From NCBI RefSeq assembly GCF_009834565.1, contig NZ_CP019428.1:4340001-4404000 (forward strand): a stretch of DNA of 64,000 bases, read 5' to 3'. This DNA comes from Pseudomonas sp. R76. Lineage in GTDB: Bacteria; Pseudomonadota; Gammaproteobacteria; Pseudomonadales; Pseudomonadaceae. The notes below the pieces were generated by a model. That model searched no databases. It saw only the letters and a list, made by a program, of their open reading frames with translations, and was not told the DNA's origin. Made by a program: the position numbers and the translations under genes. Positions within the stretch are counted from its first letter, which is position 1, and each line of letters starts with the position of its first letter. Of the stretch, positions 1 through 8,293 are shown piece after piece.

Positions 1-78
1 GAGCAAGGCGGCGCCGAAATCCTCGACCACCCCAGCAGCGAACGCTTGCAGCAATTTCTTTCCAACCGTTTGAAGTGA
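1..78 (+). CDS. C-terminal end of an ABC transporter ATP-binding protein (partial)
   Basis: Frame 1 is open from the window edge to a TGA at 76-78 and gives 25 residues ending in SSERLQQFLSNRLK. This ending, with a serine-glutamate-arginine stretch followed by a phenylalanine-leucine pair, is typical of the last helix of HisP/GlnQ-type ATPases of polar amino-acid importers. The start, Walker motifs and partner genes lie outside the window. The Lrp/AsnC gene begins four bases after the stop and may be co-transcribed with the transporter. The family assignment rests on a short tail and is tentative. Confidence 0.5.
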   Translation, partial: EQGGAEILDHPSSERLQQFLSNRLK

Positions 79-82
79 ACTC

Positions 83-580
83 ATGGATACCAAGGCCAAC
101 GGACCCCATTCTTCCCCTGCGCTGGATCGCATCGATGAGGCCATCATCGACGTGTTGCGGCACCAGGGGCGTATCACCTACGAAAAACTCTCGTCGCTGG
201 TGCACCTGACGCCCAGGCCCTGCCTGGAGCGCGTGCGCAAGCTGGAGCGACGCGGCGTGATTCGCGGGTACGGGGCGATCATCGATGTGCAGATGGTCTC
301 GCCGGGGCTGTCACTGCTGGTGCTGGTGGCCTTGTCCAATCAAAGCGGGCGCTCGGCGCAAAAGGCCTTTGAAGCCTGCGTCAAAGCCTGCCCGCAGGTG
401 TTTGAATGCCAACTGATCAGCGGGCCGTTTGATTACAGCCTGCGCATGCGCTGCCGGGACATGGAACACTACCGCGTGCTGACGGAGACCTGGTTGAACA
501 ACGACGAGTTGCACATTGATAAATTGGTGGCGCACCCGGAGTTGGCAGTGGTGAAGAACACTGCGACTGAGTTGGCCTGA
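83..580 (+). CDS. Lrp/AsnC family transcriptional regulator
   Basis: This 165-residue protein has the usual size and order for the Lrp/AsnC family. An N-terminal winged helix-turn-helix lies at about residues 18-65 (IIDVLRHQGRITYEKLSSLV, then PCLERVRKLERRGVIRGY), and a RAM ligand-binding/oligomerisation domain at about 70-150. Such proteins act as dimers to octamers and usually respond to an amino acid. The gene lies just after the tail of a probable amino-acid ABC ATPase, so control of that transporter or of linked amino-acid metabolism is a reasonable inference. The ATG at 83 gives a standard N-terminus. The ligand cannot be read from the sequence. Confidence 0.93.
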   Translation: MDTKANGPHSSPALDRIDEAIIDVLRHQGRITYEKLSSLVHLTPRPCLERVRKLERRGVIRGYGAIIDVQMVSPGLSLLVLVALSNQSGRSAQKAFEACVKACPQVFECQLISGPFDYSLRMRCRDMEHYRVLTETWLNNDELHIDKLVAHPELAVVKNTATELA

Positions 581-615
581 TCTCTCAAACACAGAAGACC
601 GATCGACAGATCGCA

Positions 616-727
616 GATCGTTCCCACGCTCCGCGTGGGAATGCATCCTGTGACGCTCCGCGTCACGACCTCAAAGCGGACGCGGAGCGTCCGGCGCAGC
701 ATTCCCACGCGGAGCGTGGGAACGATC
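616..727. repeat. Nested inverted repeat with four small hairpins
   Basis: Bases 616-644 and 699-727 are perfect 29-base inverted copies. Each arm is itself a hairpin built around CGCTCCGCG or CGCGGAGCG. Two further hairpins with the same core lie between them (650-666 and 677-693). It belongs to a different family from the TGTGGGAGC repeats of this window. It sits between the stop of the Lrp gene and the end of the convergent operon. Confidence 0.85.
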
Positions 728-745
728 ATCAACAACACAAACCCC

Positions 746-836
746 ATGTGGGAGCTGGCTTGCCTGCGATGGCGGTTTATCAGTCAACTTTGATTTGACT
801 GGCCCACCGCTATCGCAGGCAAGCCAGCTCCCACAT
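746..836. repeat. REP-type inverted repeat, family 1 (TGTGGGAGCTGGCTTGCCTG)
   Basis: The element starts ATGTGGGAGCTGGCTTGCC and ends with the inverted copy GGCAAGCCAGCTCCCACAT, around a variable loop. The same arms recur at several intergenic places in this window. The reading frame of the convergent gene runs into it, so its last codons are encoded by repeat DNA. Confidence 0.9.
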
Positions 837-1665
837 TGGCGGGGTGCACAATTTTCTTCCCAGGCCGCGCGCCAATCAGCTTCGCCTGCCCATCCTTCTG
901 CTTGCCCGTGCGCGCCTCGCTGATCAGCCCCGGAATCAACTTGCCCTCCGGCAGATTCTTCCAGAACCGGCTGGGCAAGTGCCCTTCCATCACCTTGGGG
1001 TTCAACCGCGCCGGGTTGAAGATGTGGCTGTAGTAGGTCAGCCACATGGCGCTGTGCGGGTCTTCGACATTTTGCGCCAGTTGCCGCCACGCCTCGGGGC
1101 ATTCGCGTTGATGAATCAACTGCTCACCGTCGTAATAAACCCCGTCCAGGGGCGTGGCGATCATCCAGCGATGACGGCCCATGCGCCCGACGAAGTGCTG
1201 GCTGGCTGATTTCAATATGTCATGCGCCGGCTCGTGCCACGCCACATACTCCGGCAACTCGCTGCCCGCCTCTGCCGGCAACGCGATAAAGCGCACGAAG
1301 GCATGCAGATGATGGGCTTCGCGACTGACCTGCTTGATCCGTCGCTGCAACTCGCTGCCCAGCTTGTCGCCCGCAAGCATCGCGGTGCGGTCGCCATGGC
1401 TGACTCGCCACAACACCTCATATAACAGGCTCCAGCGCTGATCGCCGTGGTAACAGGCGGCCGATTCCAACAGCTCCAACAGCGCCTTGGGAATTCGCGC
1501 CTGAAACGGCCCAAGCTGTTCAGGAATCGGCTCGTCGGTCGCAAACAGGTCCGCCACCTCCGCCTCGCCCCAACTCACCTGGCTGGGGTCGACCTGATGG
1601 CTGAGCAGCCAGCGCGCCTGTTCGCGCCAGGTGCTGAACAGGTTGTCGCATTCCAGGCTGATCAT
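784..1665 (-). CDS. Putative DNA metabolism/repair protein, TIGR03915 (DUF4130-like) family
   Basis: This 293-residue protein matches the family that is nearly always paired with a TIGR03916 radical SAM protein. The family is predicted to act in DNA repair, but no reaction is established as far as I know. In some relatives the domain is fused to a uracil-DNA-glycosylase-like domain; none is present here. The start at 1665 (MISLECDNLF) overlaps the stop of the radical SAM gene as ATGA, so the two are translationally coupled. A longer upstream frame is a shadow of the radical SAM gene. The last 17 or so codons (ending AGLPAIAVGQSNQS) are encoded by a REP element, so the natural C-terminus was probably extended when the repeat arrived. 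Both genes follow a LexA-like box. Confidence 0.85.
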   Translation of the reverse strand: MISLECDNLFSTWREQARWLLSHQVDPSQVSWGEAEVADLFATDEPIPEQLGPFQARIPKALLELLESAACYHGDQRWSLLYEVLWRVSHGDRTAMLAGDKLGSELQRRIKQVSREAHHLHAFVRFIALPAEAGSELPEYVAWHEPAHDILKSASQHFVGRMGRHRWMIATPLDGVYYDGEQLIHQRECPEAWRQLAQNVEDPHSAMWLTYYSHIFNPARLNPKVMEGHLPSRFWKNLPEGKLIPGLISEARTGKQKDGQAKLIGARPGKKIVHPANVGAGLPAIAVGQSNQS

Positions 1666-2882
1666 CCCCACAGCCCCATTTGTTGCGGCTGCGGGCGGTC
1701 GCGCAGTTGCTCGCGCAGCAACACGCTGGTGCTGTCGGCCTGTTGCGGGTGGTAGTCGCTGGTGATGAAAAACGGCTTGGCCTTGGCCAGCACGCAACGC
1801 ATACGCGCCAGGTCTTCGAAACGGATCTTGCGTTCGCGACGCAGGTCGACCAGGCGCTGGGTAGTGCGCAGGCCGATGCCGGGGATGCGTGCAATCAGGG
1901 TCGGTTCGGCGCGATTCAAGTCCAGCGGAAACACCTCGCGATGCTCCAGCGCCCAGGCGAGTTTGGGGTCGATATCCAGCGCCAGGTGGCCTGGGCCTTC
2001 AAACAGCTCGTTGGCGCTGAAACCGTAGCTGCGCAACAAGAAATCCGCCTGATACAAACGGTGTTCGCGCATCAGCGGTGGCGCGGCCAGGGGCACGCTT
2101 TTCGGGCTGTTGGGGATGGGGCTGAACGCGGAGTAATACACGCGGCGCAACTTGAAGTTGCCATACAGCGCCTCGGCGCCGTGCAGGATGGTGCTGTCGT
2201 CGGTGTCATCGGCGCCGACGATCATCTGTGTACTTTGCCCGGCCGGGGCGAAACGCGGCGCGCGCGGCTCGTTGAGTACGGTTTGCTCACCGGTGTAGAT
2301 GGTTTGCATGGCTTGCTTGATCGAGACGATCTGCTTCTCCGGCGCCAGGGTTTGCAGGCTGGCATCGGTGGGCAGTTCGATATTTACGCTGAGCCGGTCG
2401 GCGTAACGCCCGGCCTCGGCGATCAGCGCCGGGTCGGCTTCGGGAATGGTCTTGAGGTGGATATAGCCGCGAAAGTCATGCTCTTCGCGCAGGAGTTTGG
2501 CGACCCGGACCAGTTGCTCCATGGTGTAGTCGGCCGAACGGATGATGCCGGAACTGAGAAACAGCCCGCTGACGCAATTGCGCCGGTAGAAATCCAGGGT
2601 CAGGGTGACCACCTCCTCCGGGCTGAAACGCGCGCGGGGCACATCGCTGGAGCGGCGGTTGACGCAGTATTGGCAGTCGTAGAGGCAGAAGTTGGTCAGC
2701 AACACCTTGAGCAGCGAGACGCAGCGGCCGTCCGGGGTGTAGCTGTGGCAGATGCCCATGCCATCGATGGAACCCAGCCCAGCCTTGCCTTCGGAGCTGC
2801 GCTTGGGCGCGCCACTGCTGGCGCAGGAAGCGTCGTACTTGGCGGCGTCGGCGAGGATGCTGAGTTTTTCGATCAACTGCAT
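1662..2882 (-). CDS. Putative DNA modification/repair radical SAM protein (TIGR03916 family)
   Basis: This 406-residue protein carries the radical SAM CX3CX2C iron-sulfur motif (CLYDCQYC, cysteines near 66, 70 and 73). Near its C-terminus, about 335-375, is a helix-hairpin-helix stretch (LIARIPGIGLRTTQRLVDLR) of the kind that binds DNA non-specifically. The combination fits the TIGR03916 family, predicted to be involved in DNA repair or modification; its substrate is unknown. It is the first gene of a two-gene operon with the TIGR03915 partner. The ATG at 2882 lies 15 bases after a LexA-type operator, which supports DNA-damage induction. The family call is secure and the role is inferred. Confidence 0.92.
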   Translation of the reverse strand: MQLIEKLSILADAAKYDASCASSGAPKRSSEGKAGLGSIDGMGICHSYTPDGRCVSLLKVLLTNFCLYDCQYCVNRRSSDVPRARFSPEEVVTLTLDFYRRNCVSGLFLSSGIIRSADYTMEQLVRVAKLLREEHDFRGYIHLKTIPEADPALIAEAGRYADRLSVNIELPTDASLQTLAPEKQIVSIKQAMQTIYTGEQTVLNEPRAPRFAPAGQSTQMIVGADDTDDSTILHGAEALYGNFKLRRVYYSAFSPIPNSPKSVPLAAPPLMREHRLYQADFLLRSYGFSANELFEGPGHLALDIDPKLAWALEHREVFPLDLNRAEPTLIARIPGIGLRTTQRLVDLRRERKIRFEDLARMRCVLAKAKPFFITSDYHPQQADSTSVLLREQLRDRPQPQQMGLWG

Positions 2883-2897
2883 GAAGGGCTACCGATA

Positions 2898-2938
2898 CTG
2901 GTTTTTTGTACAGTATCAGGCAGCCCTGCCTGTCACAA
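2898..2938 (-). promoter_or_regulatory. SOS-type promoter with LexA box for the radical SAM operon
   Basis: On the minus strand CTGTACAAAAAACCAG (2898-2913) has the LexA spacing CTG-N10-CAG and matches the idealised CTGTATATATATACAG at 11 of 16 positions. A -10-like TACTGT (2910-2915) overlaps the box, and TTGTGA (2933-2938) lies 17 bases upstream as a -35. LexA binding would therefore block the promoter. The start codon is 15 bases downstream. Confidence 0.7.
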
Positions 2939-2948
2939 GTGCAGCTTG

Positions 2949-4286
2949 TCAGCTCGCGGTGGCGAGTAGCAAATCCTGCACCGAACGCGCTTTGCCCCGA
3001 TGGCGATCGTTTTCATACAGCGACGCCGCAATCTCATCCGCGCGAATCGGCAGCACCGACAGCAGCGTATCGCTCAAACCATGGCTGGCCTGGCTGAACC
3101 CCTGGATATAGATCCCGGCCTTGCAGCGCTCATCAGTGACGATGCGATAGTCGCGCGCCACCTCGAAGTCGCCCATGTAGGCTTCCAGCGGCGCAAGCAG
3201 TTCGCGGTGCATCTGGCGCTCGTACCCGGTGGCCAGGATCACGGCGTCGTAATGGCTGACACTGGTTTCGCCGTTGGCGTTGTTGCGCAGCACCAGTTCG
3301 ATGCCCAGCGGGCTGGCGCTGGCTTTCTCGACCACGGTCATGGTGCGGAAGGCCTGGCGCGCGACGCCGGAGACTTTCTGGCGGTAGAAAATCCCGTAGA
3401 TTCGCTCGATCAGGTCCAGGTCCACCACCGAATAGTTGGTGTTCTGGTACTCGGCCACCAGACGCTCACGCTCGGCGCCGACTTGCTGGAATACCAGGTC
3501 GGTAAACGCCGGTGAAAACACTTCGTTGACGAACGGGCTGTCATCGGCCGGCTTCAGCGCCGAACCGCGCAGGATCATGTCGACCTGCACCGATGGGAAG
3601 CTGTCGTTCAAGTCGATAAAGGCTTCCGCCGCGCTTTGGCCGCCGCCGATGATCGCAATGCGCATCGCCTTGCCTTCAACACACGGCTGCTGGGCCATGC
3701 GCGCCAGGTATTGGGAGTGGTGGAACACCCGGCCGTCATCCCGGAGCGCCTTGAACGCCTCCGGCACGCGTGGCGTACCACCGGCGCTGACCACCACCGA
3801 ACGGGTGGTGCGCACATGCTGTTCGCCAGACGCATCACGGGAGATCACGCGCAACGCTTCAACCTGCTGCTGTTGCAGGATCGGCTCGATGGCCAGCACT
3901 TCCTCACCGTAGCGCGCCTGGGCCTGGAACTGCCCGGCGACCCAGCGCAAGTAGTCGTTGTATTCCATGCGGCACGGATAAAAAGTGCCCAGGTTGATGA
4001 AGTCCACCAACCGGTCGTGGGCCTTGAGGTAATTGACGAAGGAGTACGGGCTGGTGGGGTTGCGCAAGGTCACCAGGTCCTTGAGGAACGAAATCTGCAG
4101 TTCGCTCTGGGTCACCAGGGTATTGCCGTGCCAGCGGTAGTCGGCCTGCTTGTCGAGAAACAGCACATCGAGTTTGCCCTGGGCTTTTTCGCGCTCCTGC
4201 AGGGCGATGGCCAGCGCCAGGTTCGAAGGGCCGAAACCGATACCGATCAGGTCGTGAACCGCGGGCGAAGCAATTGCCTGTGTCAT
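2949..4286 (-). CDS. pvdA: L-ornithine N5-monooxygenase, pyoverdine biosynthesis
   Basis: PvdA is a flavoprotein that hydroxylates the side-chain nitrogen of L-ornithine with NADPH and O2, the first step towards the hydroxamate groups of pyoverdine. The 445-residue length matches the family. The FAD-binding GIGFGPSNLALA is at residues 15-26, the NADPH-binding IIGGGQSAAEAF near 210, and the ATGYERQ motif near 350. A PvdS box lies about 85 bases upstream. In P. aeruginosa pvdA is likewise next to fpvI and close to pvdRT-opmQ, so gene order supports the call. It lies downstream of the sigma factor gene on the same strand but has its own promoter. Confidence 0.97.
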   Translation of the reverse strand: MTQAIASPAVHDLIGIGFGPSNLALAIALQEREKAQGKLDVLFLDKQADYRWHGNTLVTQSELQISFLKDLVTLRNPTSPYSFVNYLKAHDRLVDFINLGTFYPCRMEYNDYLRWVAGQFQAQARYGEEVLAIEPILQQQQVEALRVISRDASGEQHVRTTRSVVVSAGGTPRVPEAFKALRDDGRVFHHSQYLARMAQQPCVEGKAMRIAIIGGGQSAAEAFIDLNDSFPSVQVDMILRGSALKPADDSPFVNEVFSPAFTDLVFQQVGAERERLVAEYQNTNYSVVDLDLIERIYGIFYRQKVSGVARQAFRTMTVVEKASASPLGIELVLRNNANGETSVSHYDAVILATGYERQMHRELLAPLEAYMGDFEVARDYRIVTDERCKAGIYIQGFSQASHGLSDTLLSVLPIRADEIAASLYENDRHRGKARSVQDLLLATAS

Positions 4287-4370
4287 TCCAGTGTCCTCTG
4301 GATAAGCCCCTTGGCGGTGGGGCGGGAATACCTTTCAAGACCTGAACAACAGGTCATGTGTTGATAGGAA

Positions 4371-4394
4371 ACGAGGACAGTGAAATAAAATTTA
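4371..4394 (-). promoter_or_regulatory. PvdS-dependent promoter (iron-starvation box) of pvdA
   Basis: Read on the minus strand, TAAAT (4390-4394) is followed after exactly 16 bases by CGT (4371-4373), the TAAAT-N16-CGT pattern recognised by the sigma factor PvdS. It lies 85 bases before the pvdA start, so pvdA is expected to be expressed under iron limitation. Confidence 0.85.
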
Positions 4395-4406
4395 ACTAAT
4401 CAGTGA

Positions 4407-4889
4407 TCAGTGCGCGTCCCACTCACGCATGCGCACCCGGCAATGCTTCATGGCGTTGACGATATGTTTTTCCACCACACTGCGGGAAATGCTCAGGCGT
4501 TCGGCGATTTGCGGGTGGGAAAGGCCATCGAGTTTGCGCAGCAGGAAGCTGTCGCGGCAGGCCGTCGGCAACTCGGCCAGGGCGCGTTCGAGCATTTCCA
4601 GGCGCTGGCCCTGATCGTGGCTGGCATGCGGTGAACTGGGGGCGAAACGCTCTTCGCTGTCCAGCACCTCCAGGGGCTCGGACTGGCGCAGGGCGTTGCG
4701 CCGATGGCCGTCGATCACCAGGTTCAGCGCCGTGCGATACAAAAACGCCCGCGGCTGTTCGATTGGCGTGTCGCTTGCGCGCTCCAGCACCCGGACATAA
4801 GCGTCATGCACCACATCCTCGGCCACCTGACGGTTGCCCAGCTTGGCGTTGAGGAAACACACCAGCTCGCGATAGTAGTTTTCCAACAT
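4407..4889 (-). CDS. fpvI: FecI-type ECF sigma factor, FpvI-like
   Basis: This 160-residue protein has the two conserved ECF regions: sigma-2 at about residues 5-70 (AEDVVHDAYVRVLERA, then RAFLYRTALNLVIDGHRR) and sigma-4 at about 105-155 (LPTACRDSFLLRKLDGLSHP, then IAERLSISRSVVEKHI). In P. aeruginosa the gene next to pvdA is fpvI, which directs transcription of the pyoverdine receptor gene fpvA, so position and sequence agree. In that species an anti-sigma gene, fpvR, adjoins it. Here no fpvR lies between this gene and pvdR, nor anywhere else in the window. The name is inferred from context; another FecI-family member remains possible. Confidence 0.85.
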   Translation of the reverse strand: MLENYYRELVCFLNAKLGNRQVAEDVVHDAYVRVLERASDTPIEQPRAFLYRTALNLVIDGHRRNALRQSEPLEVLDSEERFAPSSPHASHDQGQRLEMLERALAELPTACRDSFLLRKLDGLSHPQIAERLSISRSVVEKHIVNAMKHCRVRMREWDAH

Positions 4890-4972
4890 GACTCCCGACC
4901 GCCTGGGGAAGCGGTATCAGATCCTTGAGTGCTAAAGAAGACAGGCCATCGGTGATGGCAGTTTGAGTGCGT

Positions 4973-4994
4973 GCAATTTATAGTAATTCTCATC
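4973..4994 (-). promoter_or_regulatory. Candidate Fur box upstream of the fpvI-like gene
   Basis: The minus strand reads GATGAGAATTACTATAAATT, an AT-rich stretch that partly resembles the Fur consensus (about 10 of 19 positions by hand alignment). Iron-responsive FecI-type sigma genes usually have a Fur site here. The match is weak and the call rests mainly on position. Confidence 0.35.
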
Positions 4995-5068
4995 TACTTT
5001 TAAAGAAGTCTTGCACCCACGCACGATTTTTTTTATTCGACAGAGCTGTTACGGCGTATGTAAACGTC

Positions 5069-5092
5069 TAAATCTTCGGGCAATTTTCTCGT
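5069..5092 (+). promoter_or_regulatory. PvdS-dependent promoter of pvdRT-opmQ
   Basis: TAAAT (5069-5073), then 16 bases, then CGT (5090-5092) is a perfect iron-starvation box, 53 bases before the chosen pvdR start. Because the box lies inside the longer open frame that begins at 5011, it also argues that translation starts at 5146. Confidence 0.85.
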
Positions 5093-5145
5093 ATAACAGT
5101 CAGCCCTCCGCAACTGCGGCCCAAACTTCTGGCTGGAACCAACGC

Positions 5146-6318
5146 ATGAAACGCCCTCGCCCCGCCCGACGCGCCCTGCTTGCTGTCGCGTGCCTGATCC
5201 CCATCCTTGCGGTGGCTGCCTGGCAACTGCTGCAGCCTGGGCGCGATAGCCTGCCGACTGTCACCGTAACGCGCGGTAACATAGAAAACAGCGTTACCGC
5301 ATTGGGCACTCTGCAGCCGCGCCGGTACGTCGACGTGGGCGCCCAGGCGTCCGGGCAAATCCGCAAGATCCACGTGGAGGCCGGTGATCAGGTCAAGGAA
5401 GGCGAGCTGCTGGTGGAAATCGACCCTGCCACACAGCAGGCCAAGCTCGACGCTAGCCGCTACGCCATCGAAAACCTCCAGGCCCAGTTGCAGGAGCAGA
5501 AAGCCCAGCACGAACTGGCCCGTCAGAAGTACCAGCGCCAGCAGCGCCTGGTCGCCGGCAACGCCACCCGCGAAGAAGACGTACAAACCGCCAAGGCCGA
5601 GCTGAGTGCCACCCAGGCCCGCGTCAATATGTTCCAGGCACAGATTCGCCAGGCCCAGGCCAGCCTGCGCAGTGACGAGGCAGAACTGGGTTACACCCGC
5701 ATCTACGCGCCCATGAGCGGCACCGTGGTGGCGGTGGACGCACGGGTCGGCCAGACCCTCAACGCCCAGCAACAGACGCCGCTGATCCTGCGCATCGCCA
5801 AGTTGTCGCCGATGACTGTGTGGGCCGAGGTTTCCGAAGCCGATATCAGTCATGTCAAACCGGGCATGACCGCCTATTTCACCACCCTCGCCGGTGGCAG
5901 CCGGCGTTGGACCAGCACCGTGCGCCAGATCCTGCCGATTCCGCCCAAGCCGCTGAATGAAACCAGCCAGGGCAATGGCAGCCCCAGCAGTACAAGCAAA
6001 ACCGGCAGCGGCCGCGTGGTGCTGTACACCGTGCTGCTGGATGTCGACAACACCGACAACGCGCTGATGGCCGAAATGACCACCCAGGTATTTTTCGTCG
6101 CCAGCCAAGTCAAGGACGCCCTCACCGTTCCAGTCGCAGCCCTGATGGTCAGCGGAGGCCACGATAAACAGGTGGCCCGGGTTGTGGCCAAAAATGGCAG
6201 CGTGCAGGAACGTGAAGTGCGCCTGGGGATCAGCGACCGCCTGCGGGTCGAAGTGCTGGACGGTCTCAATGAAGGCGATCACCTGCTGATCGGCCCAACC
6301 GACGGCAGCGGGGGTTGA
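5146..6318 (+). CDS. pvdR: PvdR, periplasmic adaptor of the pyoverdine efflux pump
   Basis: PvdR is the MacA-like membrane-fusion subunit of PvdRT-OpmQ, which exports newly made and recycled pyoverdine from the periplasm. The 390 residues begin with a membrane anchor ([16 protein letters not shown], about 11-26). A lipoyl/barrel segment follows ([20 protein letters not shown], about 66-85), then a long coiled coil at about 105-190, and a C-terminal beta domain. The frame stays open back to 5011, but the PvdS box at 5069-5092 lies within that extension, so the ATG at 5146 is preferred. Stop and next start are one base apart, and the three pump genes form an operon. Confidence 0.95.
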   Translation: MKRPRPARRALLAVACLIPILAVAAWQLLQPGRDSLPTVTVTRGNIENSVTALGTLQPRRYVDVGAQASGQIRKIHVEAGDQVKEGELLVEIDPATQQAKLDASRYAIENLQAQLQEQKAQHELARQKYQRQQRLVAGNATREEDVQTAKAELSATQARVNMFQAQIRQAQASLRSDEAELGYTRIYAPMSGTVVAVDARVGQTLNAQQQTPLILRIAKLSPMTVWAEVSEADISHVKPGMTAYFTTLAGGSRRWTSTVRQILPIPPKPLNETSQGNGSPSSTSKTGSGRVVLYTVLLDVDNTDNALMAEMTTQVFFVASQVKDALTVPVAALMVSGGHDKQVARVVAKNGSVQEREVRLGISDRLRVEVLDGLNEGDHLLIGPTDGSGG

Positions 6319-6319
6319 T

Positions 6320-8293
6320 TTGACCACGCCGCTGATCGAACTCAAGAACATCCGCAAATCCTACGGCGGCGGCGACAGCCCGCAAGTCGATGTATTACGC
6401 GGGATCGACCTGTCGATCCATGCCGGGGAATTCGTCGCCATCGTCGGTGCATCGGGCTCCGGCAAGTCCACGCTGATGAACATCCTCGGCTGCCTCGACC
6501 GCCCCACTGTCGGTGACTACCTGTTCGCCGGAGAAAACGTTGCCCACCTGGACAGCGACGAACTGGCCTGGTTGCGTCGCGAAGCCTTTGGCTTTGTGTT
6601 CCAGGGCTACCACCTGATCCCGTCCGGCTCGGCCCAGGAGAACGTCGAGATGCCGGCGATCTATGCCGGTATCAGCGCTGCCGAACGCCATGCCCGCGCC
6701 AAGGCCCTGCTCACCCGGCTGGGTCTGGCCGACCGCACCGCCAACCGTCCGCATCAGCTTTCCGGTGGCCAGCAACAGCGTGTCTCGATTGCCCGCGCAC
6801 TCATGAACGGCGGGCATATCATCCTCGCCGACGAACCCACCGGTGCCCTCGACAGCCACAGCGGTGCCGAGGTGATGGTGCTGCTCGATGAACTGGCGAG
6901 CCAGGGCCACGTGGTTATCCTGATTACCCACGACCGCACAGTTGCCGCGCACGCCAACCGTATCATCGAGATCAGCGACGGGCTGATCGTCAGCGACTCG
7001 GCACAAAGTGACACCCACGTGCCCGTCACGGCCAACAGCGACGCCCTGCAAGCCGTGGACCTGCGCCAGCGCCTGGCCGACGGTGCCGAACACAACGGTG
7101 CCTGGAAAGCCGAACTGCTGGACGCGGTGCTCGCGGCCTGGCGAGCGATGTGGATCAATCGCTTTCGCACCGCGCTGACGCTGTTGGGGATCATCATCGG
7201 CGTGGCGTCGGTGGTGGTCATGCTGGCGGTGGGCGAAGGCAGCAAGCGCCAGGTCATGGCGCAGATGGCAGCGTTCGGCTCCAACATCATCTACCTCAGC
7301 GGTTTCTCGCCTAACCCGCGTACACCGCAGGGTATCGTGACCCCCAATGACGTCGCAGCCTTGGCCACACTGCCGCAGGTCAAGCGCATCATGCCCGTCA
7401 ACGGCACCTACGCCGGTGTACGCTTCGGCAACGTCGACTACATGGCCTATGTGGGCGGTAACGACACCAACTTCCCAACCATTTTCAACTGGCCAGTGGC
7501 CCAAGGCAGCTACTTTACCGAGGCCGACGAACGCGCGGGCGCCACGGTGGCGGTGATCGGTCATCGCGTAAGCGAAAAGTTGTTCAAAGGCGAAGTCGAC
7601 CCCATCGGCCAATATATCCTGATAGAAAACGTGCCCTTCCGGGTGATTGGCGTGTTGGCTGAAAAAGGCTCCAGCTCCGGCATGCAAGACAGCGACGACC
7701 GTGTCGCGATCCCCTACACCGCCGCCAGCGTGCGCCTGTTCGGCACCTATAACCCCGAATACGTGGTGATTGCCGCCGCCGATGCGCGCAAGGTCAATGA
7801 AACCGAAAAGGCCATCGATCAGCTCATGCAAAAGCTGCACAACGGCAAGCGCGACTACCACCTGACCAACGACGCCGCCATGATCCAGGCCGAGGCGCGC
7901 ACGGCGAACACGCTGTCGTTGATGCTCGGTTCGATTGCGGCGATTTCCCTGCTGGTGGGCGGGATCGGCGTGATGAATATCATGCTGATGACCGTGCGTG
8001 AGCGCACCCGCGAAATCGGTATCCGCATGGCCACCGGGGCGCGCCAGCGCGACATTCTGCGCCAGTTCCTCACTGAAGCGGTGATGCTCTCGGTGGTCGG
8101 TGGCCTGTGCGGTATTGCCCTGGCCCTGCTGGTGGGCGGCGTGCTGGTGCTGGCCGAGGTGGCGGTGCAGTTCTCCCTGGTGGCGGTGCTTGGCGCGTTT
8201 GGCTGTGCACTGGTCACCGGTGTCGTATTCGGCTTTATGCCGGCCCGTAAAGCTGCCCGGCTCGATCCGGTTAAGGCGTTGACCAGTGAATAA
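6320..8293 (+). CDS. pvdT: PvdT, MacB-like ABC transporter (ATPase plus permease)
   Basis: This 657-residue fusion has the MacB layout. The N-terminal ATPase carries Walker A (GASGSGKST, about 43-51), the signature [15 protein letters not shown] (about 150) and Walker B ([11 protein letters not shown]). A first transmembrane helix lies near 285-305 ([19 protein letters not shown]), then a large periplasmic domain, then three C-terminal helices at about 535-650. With PvdR and OpmQ it drives pyoverdine export. The start is a TTG at 6320, one base after the pvdR stop; no in-frame ATG lies nearby that would leave a complete ATPase domain. It overlaps opmQ by eight bases. Confidence 0.96.
   Translation: MTTPLIELKNIRKSYGGGDSPQVDVLRGIDLSIHAGEFVAIVGASGSGKSTLMNILGCLDRPTVGDYLFAGENVAHLDSDELAWLRREAFGFVFQGYHLIPSGSAQENVEMPAIYAGISAAERHARAKALLTRLGLADRTANRPHQLSGGQQQRVSIARALMNGGHIILADEPTGALDSHSGAEVMVLLDELASQGHVVILITHDRTVAAHANRIIEISDGLIVSDSAQSDTHVPVTANSDALQAVDLRQRLADGAEHNGAWKAELLDAVLAAWRAMWINRFRTALTLLGIIIGVASVVVMLAVGEGSKRQVMAQMAAFGSNIIYLSGFSPNPRTPQGIVTPNDVAALATLPQVKRIMPVNGTYAGVRFGNVDYMAYVGGNDTNFPTIFNWPVAQGSYFTEADERAGATVAVIGHRVSEKLFKGEVDPIGQYILIENVPFRVIGVLAEKGSSSGMQDSDDRVAIPYTAASVRLFGTYNPEYVVIAAADARKVNETEKAIDQLMQKLHNGKRDYHLTNDAAMIQAEARTANTLSLMLGSIAAISLLVGGIGVMNIMLMTVRERTREIGIRMATGARQRDILRQFLTEAVMLSVVGGLCGIALALLVGGVLVLAEVAVQFSLVAVLGAFGCALVTGVVFGFMPARKAARLDPVKALTSE

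Noticed and set aside
746..836. REP arms as a CRISPR repeat or transposon end
   Set aside because: Arms are paired as inverted repeats, dispersed singly between genes, and have no regular spacers or transposase gene.
5011..5145. Longer pvdR start at 5011
   Set aside because: The extension contains a PvdS promoter and part of the divergent regulatory region, and does not resemble a membrane-fusion protein N-terminus.
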